From contig NZ_DATBBJ010000043.1 of NCBI RefSeq assembly GCF_036271055.1, positions 28,505 through 92,504 of the forward strand: a DNA stretch of 64,000 nucleotides, read 5' to 3'. The notes under the pieces were generated by a model. That model was not told the origin of the DNA and ran no database searches. It was given only the letters and a program-made list of their open reading frames with translations. Source of the stretch: Scandinavium sp036271055 (GTDB taxonomy: Bacteria; Pseudomonadota; Gammaproteobacteria; Enterobacterales; Enterobacteriaceae). The translations under genes were made by a program, and so were the position numbers. Numbering within the stretch: the first letter of the stretch is position 1; each line of letters starts with the position of its first letter. Shown here piece by piece: positions 26,677 through 36,078 of this stretch.

Positions 26677-26880
26677 TTACTTCTGCGCAATGATGGAGAT
26701 ATGACCGTTACTTTCGAGGATCGCAAATTTAATCTCCGCAAGCTTCGTCAGCCCCTGGTTATTGCGCGCCGACACCATAATGTCCTCTTCGGAGATATCC
26801 ACCAGTTTCATTTTTTCATGCATCTGTAAGTATCCCTGTAAAACGGCCCATTCACTTTTAGAGATCTTCCGACATACTGA
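26677..26880 (-). pseudogene. C-terminal remnant of a DUF421 (YetF/YcaP-like) membrane protein gene
   Basis: The minus strand is open for 68 codons from an in-frame TAA (26881-26883) to the stop at 26677-26679. It contains MKLVDISEEDIMVSA, NNQGLTKLAEIKFAILE and SNGHISIIAQK, the usual C-terminal end of DUF421 proteins. The membrane half and most of the domain are missing. The only plausible start, ATG at 26821-26823, would give 48 residues (MHEKMKL...). I read it as a decayed gene, though a surviving small protein cannot be ruled out. E. coli carries yedE and yedF in this interval; neither is here. Confidence 0.65.
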
Positions 26881-26915
26881 TTATGTTCCCTGAGGATCAT
26901 ATCCATGCACGCGCC

Positions 26916-27428
26916 TTACGGGTAAACAAATTGGGTGATCGTAACAGGAGGGAGTTGATTCACTCGCAGCGCCGTTTTTACCTTCCCCGCGCTACGCGGC
27001 TGCACGCTCAACCAGAGGGTATGCGTGCCCCCTTCCGGCTGATCATGGAACTCAAGGGTCATGCTGCCATTCTGGCTGCTGAAACGCCACGGCTGCGGAT
27101 AGAGCGCATTAATTTCGAACGTATCCATAAACTGCCCGCCGAGAGTCACGGTGTAGCTCTCACCCGGCGGCACTTGCATAGTGAGTTTGAGATCCATGTC
27201 GCTTTGGCTACGACCAAAACGTTCATAGTCTGCATGCAGCGTGCCATCGGCGTTCACCGCTGCGCCATTACTTAAGACACCTTTTGAAAACAGGCCACAG
27301 AACCCGGCTAACAGCAGTAAAACCAACAACACAAACCCATACTGACGGGCAACATTCTCCACCCGTAACCATAAAAGATGCTCCACCACTGGCGCGTGGT
27401 GCGACGAAGACGATTTGGACACTGGCAT
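26916..27428 (-). CDS. Hypothetical single-pass inner-membrane protein
   Basis: A 170-residue product beginning MPVSKSSSSHHAPVVEHLLW. One membrane helix at about 30-52 (QYGFVLLVLLLLAGFCGLFS) is followed by an extracytoplasmic part of about 115 residues predicted mainly as beta strands (LKLTMQVPPGESYTVTLGG, HTLWLSVQPRSAGKVKTAL). I do not recognise a family. It runs in the same direction as the DUF421 remnant, with about 35 bp between its stop and the remnant frame, so the two may once have been an operon. The start at 27428 is chosen over 27473 because it puts the N-terminus just ahead of the helix, but its ribosome site is weak. Confidence 0.65.
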   Translation of the reverse strand: MPVSKSSSSHHAPVVEHLLWLRVENVARQYGFVLLVLLLLAGFCGLFSKGVLSNGAAVNADGTLHADYERFGRSQSDMDLKLTMQVPPGESYTVTLGGQFMDTFEINALYPQPWRFSSQNGSMTLEFHDQPEGGTHTLWLSVQPRSAGKVKTALRVNQLPPVTITQFVYP

Positions 27429-27538
27429 GGTTGTCTCTGCATTAGCGAACCGTAAAGCAAAGTATGGTTGCAAACGCAGGAACGGGAAGTGCCGTGAGGA
27501 AAAAGTTATGCCTGTTGTTACGTCTTTTCTCTTTAGAC

Positions 27539-27850
27539 CTAAACCTGCATGCTCATCATTTCCTGATACGCGGATACCAACTTGTTACGCACCTGAATGC
27601 CCATCTGTAATGAGACGGACGATTTTTGCAGGTCGGTCATCACATCGTTCAATCCGATGCCCGGCTCACCTAAGGCAAATTTCTCCGCTTGTGCTTTGGC
27701 ACTGTTCTGCGTGTCGCTGATGCGGTCGAGCGCGGCGTTGAGCTGCCCGGCAAAGCTGATGCTCGGCTGTTCTTCTACCTGCTGATTGCGGGCGACGCTG
27801 GCCGCAGCCTGCATCTGCGTCAAAACCCCTTCGATACCTGTAATGGCCAT
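27539..27850 (-). CDS. fliE: Flagellar hook-basal body protein FliE
   Basis: A 103-residue exported rod component that joins the MS ring to the proximal rod and the export gate. The C-terminal MTDLQKSSVSLQMGIQVRNK and AYQEMMSMQV are the family signature. It is a single-gene unit divergent from fliF, the arrangement seen in E. coli. A good ribosome site, AGGAGAAAA, precedes the ATG at 27850. Confidence 0.97.
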   Translation of the reverse strand: MAITGIEGVLTQMQAAASVARNQQVEEQPSISFAGQLNAALDRISDTQNSAKAQAEKFALGEPGIGLNDVMTDLQKSSVSLQMGIQVRNKLVSAYQEMMSMQV

Positions 27851-28064
27851 ATTTTTCTCCTGGTCAATGTCGTTGGGGATGAGATTAGCAGCTTGTCAAT
27901 GAGATAAAGGCGCTAATTAACGTTAAAAAACCCGACTATTTGAGCCATAGAAAATTCCGAATAAGCAAATAATGGCATCGCTACCACTTTGCCTTTGCCG
28001 ACCGGGAGTCAGCCTTGCTTTTGTACACGTTTACCGCCATCGACCTGGATTCACGAGGTGCGCA

Positions 28065-29744
28065 ATGAGCGCGACAGCCACGACCACGCCAAACACTAAA
28101 ATGCCTGAGTGGGTCACTCGCCTGCGCGCTAACCCGAAAATCCCTTTAATGGTTGCCAGTGCAGCAGCCGTGGCGATCGTCGTCGCGCTGGTGCTATGGG
28201 CAAAAGCGCCTGACTACCGCACGCTGTTCAGCAACCTGACCGATCAGGACGGCGGGGCTATCGTCACCCAGTTGCAACAGATGAACGTGCCGTATCGCTT
28301 TTCCGATAGCGGCGGCGCCATTGAAGTGCCTGCTGATAAAGTCCACGAACTGCGTCTGCGCCTCGCCCAACAAGGCCTGCCGAAAGGCGGTGCGGTGGGC
28401 TTTGAACTGTTGGATCAGGAAAAATTCGGCATCAGCCAGTTCAGTGAGCAGGTGAACTACCAGCGTGCGCTGGAAGGTGAACTCGCCCGTACCATTGAAA
28501 CCCTCGGCCCGGTCAAAAGCGCACGCGTGCATTTGGCGATGCCGAAACCGTCGCTGTTTGTTCGCGAGCAAAAACTGCCATCGGCTTCCGTCACGCTGAA
28601 CCTTGAGCCGGGCCGTGCGCTCGACGAAGGTCAGATTGCGGCCGTCGTGCATTTAGTCTCCAGCGCCGTAGCGGGCTTGCCGCCGGGTAATGTGACACTG
28701 GTCGATCAGGCGGGCCATCTGCTGACGCAATCGACATCAGGCGATCGTGACCTGAACGACGCGCAGCTTAAATATGCCTCTGATGTAGAAAGTCGTGTTC
28801 AGCGCCGTATCGAATCGATTCTGTCGCCAATTGTGGGTAACGGCAACGTTCATGCGCAGGTGACCGCACAGATCAACTTCGACAATAAAGAGCAAACCGA
28901 AGAGCAATACAGTCCGAACGGGGATGCTGCTCAAGCGGTGATGCGTTCCCGTCAGTTGAATGAAACTGAACAGGTTGGCGGCCAGAATCCAGGTGGCGTA
29001 CCGGGTGCGCTGTCCAACTCCCCTGCCCCGGCACCGAGCGCACCTATTTCAACGCCGCCTGCCAACCAGCAGAATGCGGCTCAGGGACAGCAGCGAACCA
29101 CCAGTGCTAACAACCAAAGTGGCCCGCGCAATACGTCGCGCAATGAAACCACTAACTACGAAGTCGACCGGACTATTCGCCACACCAAAATGAACGTGGG
29201 TGATATTCAGCGTCTGTCGGTGGCTGTGGTCGTGAACTACAAAAATCTGCCGGATGGTAAGCCGCTGCCGCTGACCGCCGATCAGATGAAACAGATTGAA
29301 GATTTAACTCGCGAAGCGATGGGCTTCTCCACACCACGTGGCGATACCCTGAACGTGGTCAACTCGCCGTTTAGCGCAGGCGATGAAACCGGTGGTGAGC
29401 TGCCATTCTGGCAACAGCAGTCGTTTATTGATCAGTTGATGTCTGCCGGACGCTGGGTGCTGATTGCACTGGTGGCGTGGATCCTGTGGCGTAAAGCGAT
29501 TCGTCCGCAGTTGTTACGTCGCGACGAGATCGCCAAAGCCGCGCTGGAAGAAGCAAAACTTGCACGTGAAGCCAATGAAGCAGTTCAGGTTCACCTCAGC
29601 AAAGATGAGCAACAACAGAATCGCCGTGCCAATCAGCGCCTGAGTGCAGAAGTGTTGAGCCAGCGTATTCGCGAAATGTCAGACAACGATCCGCGCGTCG
29701 TCGCGCTGGTCATTCGCCAGTGGATGAGTAACGACCATGAGTAA
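28065..29744 (+). CDS. fliF: Flagellar MS-ring protein FliF
   Basis: A 560-residue inner-membrane protein that assembles the MS ring. It has a first membrane helix (about 25-45), periplasmic ring-building motifs (about 50-310, PDYRTLFSNLTDQDGGAI), a Ser/Pro/Asn-rich linker (about 310-380), a second helix (about 455-475) and the FliG-binding C-terminus NDPRVVALVIRQWMSNDHE. The start at 28065 has ACGAGGTG upstream and gives MSATATTTPN as in E. coli. It overlaps fliG by 8 nt and heads the fliFGHIJK unit. Confidence 0.97.
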   Translation: MSATATTTPNTKMPEWVTRLRANPKIPLMVASAAAVAIVVALVLWAKAPDYRTLFSNLTDQDGGAIVTQLQQMNVPYRFSDSGGAIEVPADKVHELRLRLAQQGLPKGGAVGFELLDQEKFGISQFSEQVNYQRALEGELARTIETLGPVKSARVHLAMPKPSLFVREQKLPSASVTLNLEPGRALDEGQIAAVVHLVSSAVAGLPPGNVTLVDQAGHLLTQSTSGDRDLNDAQLKYASDVESRVQRRIESILSPIVGNGNVHAQVTAQINFDNKEQTEEQYSPNGDAAQAVMRSRQLNETEQVGGQNPGGVPGALSNSPAPAPSAPISTPPANQQNAAQGQQRTTSANNQSGPRNTSRNETTNYEVDRTIRHTKMNVGDIQRLSVAVVVNYKNLPDGKPLPLTADQMKQIEDLTREAMGFSTPRGDTLNVVNSPFSAGDETGGELPFWQQQSFIDQLMSAGRWVLIALVAWILWRKAIRPQLLRRDEIAKAALEEAKLAREANEAVQVHLSKDEQQQNRRANQRLSAEVLSQRIREMSDNDPRVVALVIRQWMSNDHE

Positions 29745-30735
29745 TGTCCTGTCAGGTACAGATAAAAGCGTCATCCTGTTGATGACCATTGGCGAAGACC
29801 GCGCAGCGGAGGTGTTCAAACACCTCAATGCCCGCGAAGTGCAGGCCCTCAGTGCCGCGATGGCTAACGTGCGCCAGATTTCCAACAGCCAGCTTGCCTC
29901 AGTGCTGGCAGAGTTTGAGCAGGAAGCCGAGCAATACGCTGCGCTGAACGTCAATGCCAACGAATACCTGCGTTCTGTGCTGGTAAAAGCGCTGGGCGAA
30001 GAGCGTGCATCCAGCCTGCTGGAAGATATTCTCGAAACCCGCGAAACCACCAGCGGCATGGAAACGCTCAACTTTATGGAGCCACAAAGCGCGGCCGATC
30101 TTATCCGCGACGAGCATCCGCAGATCATCGCCACCATTCTTGTGCACCTCAAACGTGGTCAGGCCGCGGATATTCTGGCGCTGTTCGACGAACGTCTGCG
30201 CCACGATGTGATGTTGCGTATTGCCACCTTTGGCGGTGTACAGCCAGCCGCACTGGCAGAACTGACCGAAGTGCTGAACAACCTGCTCGACGGTCAGAAC
30301 CTCAAGCGCAGCAAAATGGGCGGCGTGAGAACGGCGGCAGAAATCATCAACCTGATGAAAACACAGCAGGAAGAAGCGGTCATTACCGCCGTTCGCGAAT
30401 TCGACGGCGAGCTGGCGCAGAAAATCATCGACGAGATGTTCCTGTTCGAAAACCTGGTCGAAGTGGACGATCGCAGCATCCAGCGCCTGTTGCAGGAAGT
30501 GGATTCCGAATCGCTGCTGGTCGCGCTCAAAGGTGCCGAACAGCCGCTGCGCGAGAAGTTCCTGCGCAATATGTCTCAGCGTGCAGCCGATATTCTGCGC
30601 GACGATCTGGCCAACCGTGGCCCGGTTCGTCTGTCTCAGGTGGAGAACGAACAGAAAGCCATTCTGCTTATTGTGCGTCGTCTGGCCGAAACCGGTGAGA
30701 TGGTAGTTGGCAGCGGAGAAGACACTTATGTCTGA
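29737..30735 (+). CDS. fliG: Flagellar motor switch protein FliG
   Basis: A 332-residue C-ring protein that transmits torque from the stator and sets rotation sense. The N domain binds FliF, the middle contains the EHPQ motif (DEHPQIIATIL), and the C-terminal torque helix carries the alternating charges Lys, Arg, Asp, Asp, Arg in LKGAEQPLREKFLRNMSQRAADILRDDL (in pieces). It overlaps both fliF and fliH by 8 nt. Confidence 0.98.
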   Translation: MSNVLSGTDKSVILLMTIGEDRAAEVFKHLNAREVQALSAAMANVRQISNSQLASVLAEFEQEAEQYAALNVNANEYLRSVLVKALGEERASSLLEDILETRETTSGMETLNFMEPQSAADLIRDEHPQIIATILVHLKRGQAADILALFDERLRHDVMLRIATFGGVQPAALAELTEVLNNLLDGQNLKRSKMGGVRTAAEIINLMKTQQEEAVITAVREFDGELAQKIIDEMFLFENLVEVDDRSIQRLLQEVDSESLLVALKGAEQPLREKFLRNMSQRAADILRDDLANRGPVRLSQVENEQKAILLIVRRLAETGEMVVGSGEDTYV

Positions 30736-31426
30736 TTCCACGCCGTGGAAAGTCTGGCAGCCTGACGATCTGGCCCCGCCGATTAAAGCCTTTGTGCCTG
30801 CGTTTATCGACGAAAGCGTTGATGAACCGGTTGAAGAGATTTCCGAGGAGCAGAAGCTGCAACAACAGCTGGCGCACATCCAGATGCAGGCCCATGAACA
30901 AGGCTATAACGCCGGACTTGCCGAAGGCCGTGCTGCCGGACAGTCTCAGGGTTATCAGGAAGGTCTGGCGCAAGGGCTGGAACAGGGTCTTGCGCAGGCG
31001 CAACAGCAACAGATCCCACTGCACGCCCGTATGCAGCAACTGGTTAGCGAGTTCCAACATACACTCGACGCGCTGGACAGTGTGATCCCGTCGCGCCTGA
31101 TGCAGATGGCGCTGGAAGCGGCGCGTCAGGTGATTGGTCAGGCACCGATTGTCGATAACTCGGCGCTGATCAAACAAATCCAGGCGCTGCTGCAACAGGA
31201 ACCGCTGTTCAGCGGCAAGCCGCAACTGCGTGTTCACCCCGATGATTTGCAGCGCGTAGAAGAGATGGTGGGCGCGACGTTAAGCCTGCACGGCTGGCGG
31301 CTGCGCGGTGACCCGACACTGCATCACGGCGGCTGTAAAATTTCCGCCGAAGAAGGCGATCTCGACGCCAGCGTGGCGACCCGCTGGCAGGAGCTGTGCC
31401 GTCTGGCCGCTCCGGGAGTGGTGTAA
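30728..31426 (+). CDS. fliH: Flagellar export ATPase regulator FliH
   Basis: A 232-residue partner and negative regulator of FliI that tethers the ATPase to FliN and the export gate. The N-terminus MSDSTPWKVWQPDDLAPP is conserved, and a glycine-repeat helix (YNAGLAEGRAAGQSQG, then YQEGLAQGLEQGLAQ) with GxxxG spacing is the FliH hallmark. The start at 30728 overlaps fliG by 8 nt; the stop shares a base with the fliI ATG. Confidence 0.96.
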   Translation: MSDSTPWKVWQPDDLAPPIKAFVPAFIDESVDEPVEEISEEQKLQQQLAHIQMQAHEQGYNAGLAEGRAAGQSQGYQEGLAQGLEQGLAQAQQQQIPLHARMQQLVSEFQHTLDALDSVIPSRLMQMALEAARQVIGQAPIVDNSALIKQIQALLQQEPLFSGKPQLRVHPDDLQRVEEMVGATLSLHGWRLRGDPTLHHGGCKISAEEGDLDASVATRWQELCRLAAPGVV

Positions 31427-32796
31427 TGACCGCGCGCCTGACCCGTTGGCTCACTACGCTCGATAATTTCGAGACCAAAATGACGCAGCTTCCGTCAGTG
31501 CGTCGTTACGGACGGCTGACGCGTGCCACCGGGCTGGTTCTGGAAGCGACGGGCCTGCAATTGCCGCTCGGCGCGACCTGCGTGATTGAGCGTCAGGACG
31601 GCGCGGAAACCCGCGAAGTCGAAAGTGAAGTCGTTGGCTTTAACGGTCAGCGCCTGTTTTTGATGCCGCTGGAAGAAGTCGAAGGCATTTTGCCGGGCGC
31701 TCGTGTGTATGCGCGTAATGCGTCTGGCGACGGTTTACAGAGCGGCAAGCAATTACCGCTCGGTCCGGCGCTGCTCGGACGCGTGCTCGACGGCGCAGGC
31801 AAACCGCTTGATGGCCTCCCTGCACCGGACACCACCGAAACCGGCGCGCTGATCACCCAGCCGGTTAACCCGTTGCAGCGTACTGCAATTGAACACGTTT
31901 TAGATACCGGCGTGCGCCCAATCAACGCCCTGCTCACCGTAGGACGCGGCCAGCGTATGGGCCTGTTCGCCGGTTCCGGCGTCGGCAAAAGCGTGCTGCT
32001 CGGCATGATGGCGCGTTATACGCAGGCCGATGTGATTGTCGTGGGCCTGATCGGCGAGCGTGGCCGCGAAGTAAAAGATTTTATCGAGAACATTCTCGGG
32101 GCCGACGGACGCGCACGTTCGGTGGTGATTGCTGCACCCGCTGACGTTTCGCCTTTATTGCGTATGCAGGGCGCGGCGTATGCCACGCGTATCGCCGAAG
32201 ATTTTCGTGACCGCGGTCAGCATGTGTTGCTGATCATGGATTCCCTGACCCGTTATGCGATGGCGCAGCGTGAAATTGCGCTGGCTATCGGTGAGCCACC
32301 GGCGACCAAAGGCTATCCACCGTCGGTATTCGCCAAACTGCCTGCGCTGGTTGAACGCGCCGGGAACGGCATCAGCGGCGGCGGCTCGGTCACCGCTTTT
32401 TATACCGTACTGACGGAGGGTGACGATCAGCAGGATCCGATCGCCGACTCCGCGCGTGCGATCCTTGACGGTCACATTGTGCTGTCCCGCCGTTTGGCGG
32501 AAGCGGGCCATTATCCGGCCATCGACATCGAAGCCTCTATCAGCCGCGCCATGACGTCGCTCATTACTGAGAAACATTACGCGCGGGTAAGAAACTTCAA
32601 ACAACTGCTTTCCAGCTTCCAACGTAACCGCGATCTGGTCAGTGTCGGCGCGTATGCCAAAGGCAGCGACCCGATGCTCGACAAAGCGATCGCGTTATGG
32701 CCGCAGCTGGAAGCGTTTCTGCAACAGGGCATCTTTGAAAAAGCGGATTGGGACGATTCACTCCAGGCACTGGAGCTTATCTTCCCGGTCGCCTGA
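31426..32796 (+). CDS. fliI: Flagellum-specific export ATPase FliI
   Basis: A 456-residue F1-beta-like hexameric ATPase of the type III export apparatus. Walker A is GLFAGSGVGKSVLLG, Walker B LLIMDSLTRYAMAQRE, with the catalytic Glu in GLIGERGREV. It powers unloading of chaperone-substrate complexes alongside the proton motive force. Its ATG at 31426 overlaps the fliH stop (TAATG). Confidence 0.98.
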   Translation: MTARLTRWLTTLDNFETKMTQLPSVRRYGRLTRATGLVLEATGLQLPLGATCVIERQDGAETREVESEVVGFNGQRLFLMPLEEVEGILPGARVYARNASGDGLQSGKQLPLGPALLGRVLDGAGKPLDGLPAPDTTETGALITQPVNPLQRTAIEHVLDTGVRPINALLTVGRGQRMGLFAGSGVGKSVLLGMMARYTQADVIVVGLIGERGREVKDFIENILGADGRARSVVIAAPADVSPLLRMQGAAYATRIAEDFRDRGQHVLLIMDSLTRYAMAQREIALAIGEPPATKGYPPSVFAKLPALVERAGNGISGGGSVTAFYTVLTEGDDQQDPIADSARAILDGHIVLSRRLAEAGHYPAIDIEASISRAMTSLITEKHYARVRNFKQLLSSFQRNRDLVSVGAYAKGSDPMLDKAIALWPQLEAFLQQGIFEKADWDDSLQALELIFPVA

Positions 32797-32814
32797 CCGC
32801 AGGAGTAAACGATC

Positions 32815-33258
32815 ATGGCACAACACGGTGCGTTAGCCACGCTGAAAGAACTGGCCGAAAAAGACGTCGATAGCGCTGCTCTACAATTGGGCGAGATGCG
32901 ACGCGGCTGTCACCAGGCGGAAGAGCAGCTGAAAATGCTGATGGATTACCAGCTTGAGTACCAGAACAACCTCAACAGCAACATGACTGAGGGTATGGCA
33001 AGCCTGCGCTGGCAGAACTATCAGCAGTTTATTCAGACGCTGGAAAAGGCTATCGATCAGCATCGCCAGCAGTTGTTGCAGTGGAATCGTAAAGTCGAAC
33101 AGGCGCTCAACGCCTGGCGCGAGAAAAAGCAGCGTTTGCAGGCATGGCAGACGCTACAGGACAGACAGGCCGCCGAAACGCTGTTGACGGAAAACCGTCT
33201 GGACCAGAAAAAAATGGATGAGTTCGCCCAGCGTGCCACCTTAAGGAAACCCGAATGA
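32815..33258 (+). CDS. fliJ: Flagellar export chaperone/stalk protein FliJ
   Basis: A 147-residue coiled-coil protein (MAQHGALATLKELAEKDVDS) resembling the gamma subunit of F1, which sits in the FliI hexamer and activates FlhA. It is rich in Gln, Glu and Lys heptads through most of its length. It overlaps fliK by 4 nt (ATGA). Confidence 0.95.
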   Translation: MAQHGALATLKELAEKDVDSAALQLGEMRRGCHQAEEQLKMLMDYQLEYQNNLNSNMTEGMASLRWQNYQQFIQTLEKAIDQHRQQLLQWNRKVEQALNAWREKKQRLQAWQTLQDRQAAETLLTENRLDQKKMDEFAQRATLRKPE

Positions 33259-34481
33259 TTATTCTGCCGAAACTTATCGTCAGTGATGCCGACATCACCT
33301 CTGCTACACAGACTGGCTTAACCGTCGGAGCCACCGACGGTGCACAGGATTTTTTCGCCCTGCTCTCCGGCGCGATGTCTGGCAAAACCGCTAAAGACGG
33401 CAAGCTGACGCTGGCCGATCTGCAGGCCGCCAGCCAAACATTACCGCAGGGCGTCGCCAAAACCACGCTCACCAAACTGCTGGCGCAGCAAGGCGACGAG
33501 CCGACGCCAAAAGTCGATTTGACCACGCTGACCGATGCGCAGTCGGTGTTGAGTGCGCTGACGCCCGAAGCAAAAATCGACGTTGTGAAACAGCTGACCA
33601 AAGAGCTACAAAAGAGTGACGACAAACCTACTCTTAGTAATGAAGAGATGGCCGGATTAAGCGCGCTGATGGCAATGCTGCCACACACCGCGACCGCCAC
33701 AGCTGCACTGCCTGCAACATCGGGCACTGCGACAATTGCCACTGGGGGTACCAGCGTAAAAGGTTTCGCTGATGTAGCCGCAGCAGCAACGGGTGTCGAA
33801 ACGGATAAGTCCAGGAAACCCGAGCAATCTGTAAGCAAAGAATTTACGCTCCCGCAGACAACACAAGGGCTGCAAGCGGTTCAAACCACAGATAACTCTG
33901 CCGGACAGTCTCCATTGGCTGCCGCAGTGGTCGCGAAAGCCGACACCGAGAGCTCGCTGTCTGCCGCGACACCGACGGTAAATATCGCGCCGGTTATCAG
34001 TAATGCAACCGCAACGGTGAACACACACCCGGTTGTCACCATTAATTCTCAGTTGGGCACACCTGAGTGGCAGCAGAACGTGAGTCAGCACATCACCCTG
34101 TTTACCCGTCAGGGCCAGCAAACTGCGGAGCTGAAACTGCATCCGGAAAACCTAGGTCCGGTGAATATCACCCTCAAGATTGACGACAATCAGGCGCAAA
34201 TCCAGATGGTCTCCGCGCACAGCCATGTTCGCGCCGCGCTGGAAGCGGCTATCCCGATGCTGCGTACTCAGCTTGCCGAAAACGGTATTCAGCTGTCGCA
34301 AAGCAACGTCAGCAGCGAAAGTTTTGCCGGACAACAGCAGCAGTCCACGTTTAATCAGCAATCATCGCAACGTTCGACTGAAGGTCGCGCATTTGCTGCC
34401 GATGATGAAGAGGCCCTGAGCGTTCCCGTTAGCCTGCAAGCACAGGCCCGAGGCAACGGCACCGTCGACACTTTTGCCTAA
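33255..34481 (+). CDS. fliK: Hook-length control protein FliK
   Basis: A 408-residue exported molecular ruler that measures the hook and switches FlhB specificity to filament proteins. The long N-terminal part (1-250) is low complexity, rich in Ala, Thr, Ser, Gln, as expected for the ruler. The C-terminal folded domain contains the conserved QTAELKLHPENLGPVNITLK (about 285-305). It is longer than remembered E. coli FliK (375), mainly in the ruler part. It is the last gene of the fliF-K unit. Confidence 0.95.
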   Translation: MIILPKLIVSDADITSATQTGLTVGATDGAQDFFALLSGAMSGKTAKDGKLTLADLQAASQTLPQGVAKTTLTKLLAQQGDEPTPKVDLTTLTDAQSVLSALTPEAKIDVVKQLTKELQKSDDKPTLSNEEMAGLSALMAMLPHTATATAALPATSGTATIATGGTSVKGFADVAAAATGVETDKSRKPEQSVSKEFTLPQTTQGLQAVQTTDNSAGQSPLAAAVVAKADTESSLSAATPTVNIAPVISNATATVNTHPVVTINSQLGTPEWQQNVSQHITLFTRQGQQTAELKLHPENLGPVNITLKIDDNQAQIQMVSAHSHVRAALEAAIPMLRTQLAENGIQLSQSNVSSESFAGQQQQSTFNQQSSQRSTEGRAFAADDEEALSVPVSLQAQARGNGTVDTFA

Positions 34482-34601
34482 CGCCAGAGGTAGCACGATT
34501 ATTCCCGTCTTTTCCACCCTTTGAGCTGGACTTAAGTCGGGATAATCACCGGATATAGCAGTACCGAAATAGCTATACCTAATAAAGGAAAGCCGTAACA
34601 G

Positions 34602-35069
34602 ATGACAGACTCCGCGATCACAAAGAAGAGCAAACGCTCAATCTGGATCCCGCTGCTGGTGTTGGTGACACTCGCGGCCTGCGCTACTGCAGGCTATAGT
34701 TACTGGCGAATGCAGCAACAACCCTCCGCGCATGCGAAAGCTGAGGCACCGCCTCCGCCAGCCCCCGTATTTTTGGCGATGGACACCTTTACGGTGAATC
34801 TGGGCGACGCCGATCGCGTGCTCTACATTGGGATTACGCTGCGTCTTAAAGATGATGCGACCCGCACACGTCTGAACGATTACCTGCCGGAAGTGCGCAG
34901 CCGCCTGCTGCTGCTGTTCTCTCGTCAGGATGCGACCAAATTGGCTACAGATACCGGAAAACAAGACCTGGTAGATGCCATCAAACAGACACTTGCACCA
35001 CCTCTGGTGGCGGGCCAACCGAAGCAGGAAGTGACAGACGTGTTGTATACAGCTTTCATTCTGCGGTAA
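34602..35069 (+). CDS. fliL: Flagellar basal body-associated protein FliL
   Basis: A 155-residue single-pass membrane protein (helix at about 14-34, SIWIPLLVLVTLAACATAGY) with a periplasmic stomatin-like domain (DTFTVNLGDADRVLYIGITL) that forms rings around stators and supports torque. It begins the fliLMNOPQR unit after a 120-bp gap from fliK, which should hold a class 2 (FlhDC-dependent) promoter. fliM follows 4 bp after it. Confidence 0.96.
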   Translation: MTDSAITKKSKRSIWIPLLVLVTLAACATAGYSYWRMQQQPSAHAKAEAPPPPAPVFLAMDTFTVNLGDADRVLYIGITLRLKDDATRTRLNDYLPEVRSRLLLLFSRQDATKLATDTGKQDLVDAIKQTLAPPLVAGQPKQEVTDVLYTAFILR

Positions 35070-35073
35070 TCCC

Positions 35074-36078
35074 ATGGGCGACAGTATTCTTTCTCAGGCC
35101 GAAATTGATGCGCTGCTGAACGGCGACAGCGACAAGAGTGACGAACCCCAAGCCGGTACGCCCGGCGAAGGTGACATTCGTCCCTATGATCCCAACACCC
35201 AGCGTCGCGTGGTGCGCGAGCGCTTGCAGGCGCTGGAAATCATCAACGAGCGTTTTGCACGTCAGTTTCGTATGGGGCTGTTTAACCTGCTGCGTCGTAG
35301 CCCGGATATTACCGTCGGCGCGATCCGCATTCAGCCCTATCACGAGTTTGCCCGTAACCTGCCGGTGCCGACCAACCTTAACCTGATTCACCTGAAACCT
35401 TTGCGTGGCACAGGTCTGTTCGTGTTTTCACCAAGCCTGGTGTTTATAGCGGTCGACAACCTGTTCGGCGGTGATGGGCGTTTCCCAACCAAAGTGGAAG
35501 GCCGTGAATTCACCCACACAGAACAGCGCGTGATTAACCGCATGCTGAAACTGGCGCTGGAAGGCTACAGCGATGCGTGGAAAGCGATTAACCCGCTGGA
35601 AGTGGAATACGTGCGTTCCGAGATGCAGGTGAAATTCACCAACATCACTACTTCGCCGAACGACATTGTGGTGAACACGCCATTCCATGTGGAAATCGGC
35701 AACCTGACCGGCGAGTTCAATATTTGCCTGCCGTTCAGCATGATTGAGCCGCTGCGCGAGCTGCTGGTCAACCCGCCGCTGGAGAACTCCCGCAGCGAAG
35801 ATCAGAACTGGCGCGAAAACCTGGTGCGCCAGGTGCAGCACTCTGAACTGGAGCTGGTCGCCAATTTTGCCGATTTCTCCCTGCGCCTGTCGCAAATTTT
35901 AAAACTCCAGCCAGGTGATGTACTGCCGATCGATAAACCGGATCGCATCATTGCCCATGTGGATGGCGTGCCGGTGTTGACCAGCCAATATGGCACGGTA
36001 AACGGTCAATACGCGCTGCGCGTAGAGCATTTGATCAACCCGATTTTGAACTCGCTGAATGAGGAACAGCCCAAATGA
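35074..36078 (+). CDS. fliM: Flagellar motor switch protein FliM
   Basis: A 334-residue C-ring protein. The N-terminal peptide DSILSQAEIDALLNGD binds phosphorylated CheY, the middle CheC/FliM-type domain carries the GGXG-like FGGDGRFPT, and the C-terminal SpoA domain pairs with FliN. It overlaps fliN by 4 nt (ATGA). Confidence 0.98.
   Translation: MGDSILSQAEIDALLNGDSDKSDEPQAGTPGEGDIRPYDPNTQRRVVRERLQALEIINERFARQFRMGLFNLLRRSPDITVGAIRIQPYHEFARNLPVPTNLNLIHLKPLRGTGLFVFSPSLVFIAVDNLFGGDGRFPTKVEGREFTHTEQRVINRMLKLALEGYSDAWKAINPLEVEYVRSEMQVKFTNITTSPNDIVVNTPFHVEIGNLTGEFNICLPFSMIEPLRELLVNPPLENSRSEDQNWRENLVRQVQHSELELVANFADFSLRLSQILKLQPGDVLPIDKPDRIIAHVDGVPVLTSQYGTVNGQYALRVEHLINPILNSLNEEQPK

Noticed and set aside
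29899..30879. Minus-strand frame of 326 codons opposite fliG
   Set aside because: Antisense to a well-conserved gene; composition rich in Cys, His, Gln is typical of shadow frames.
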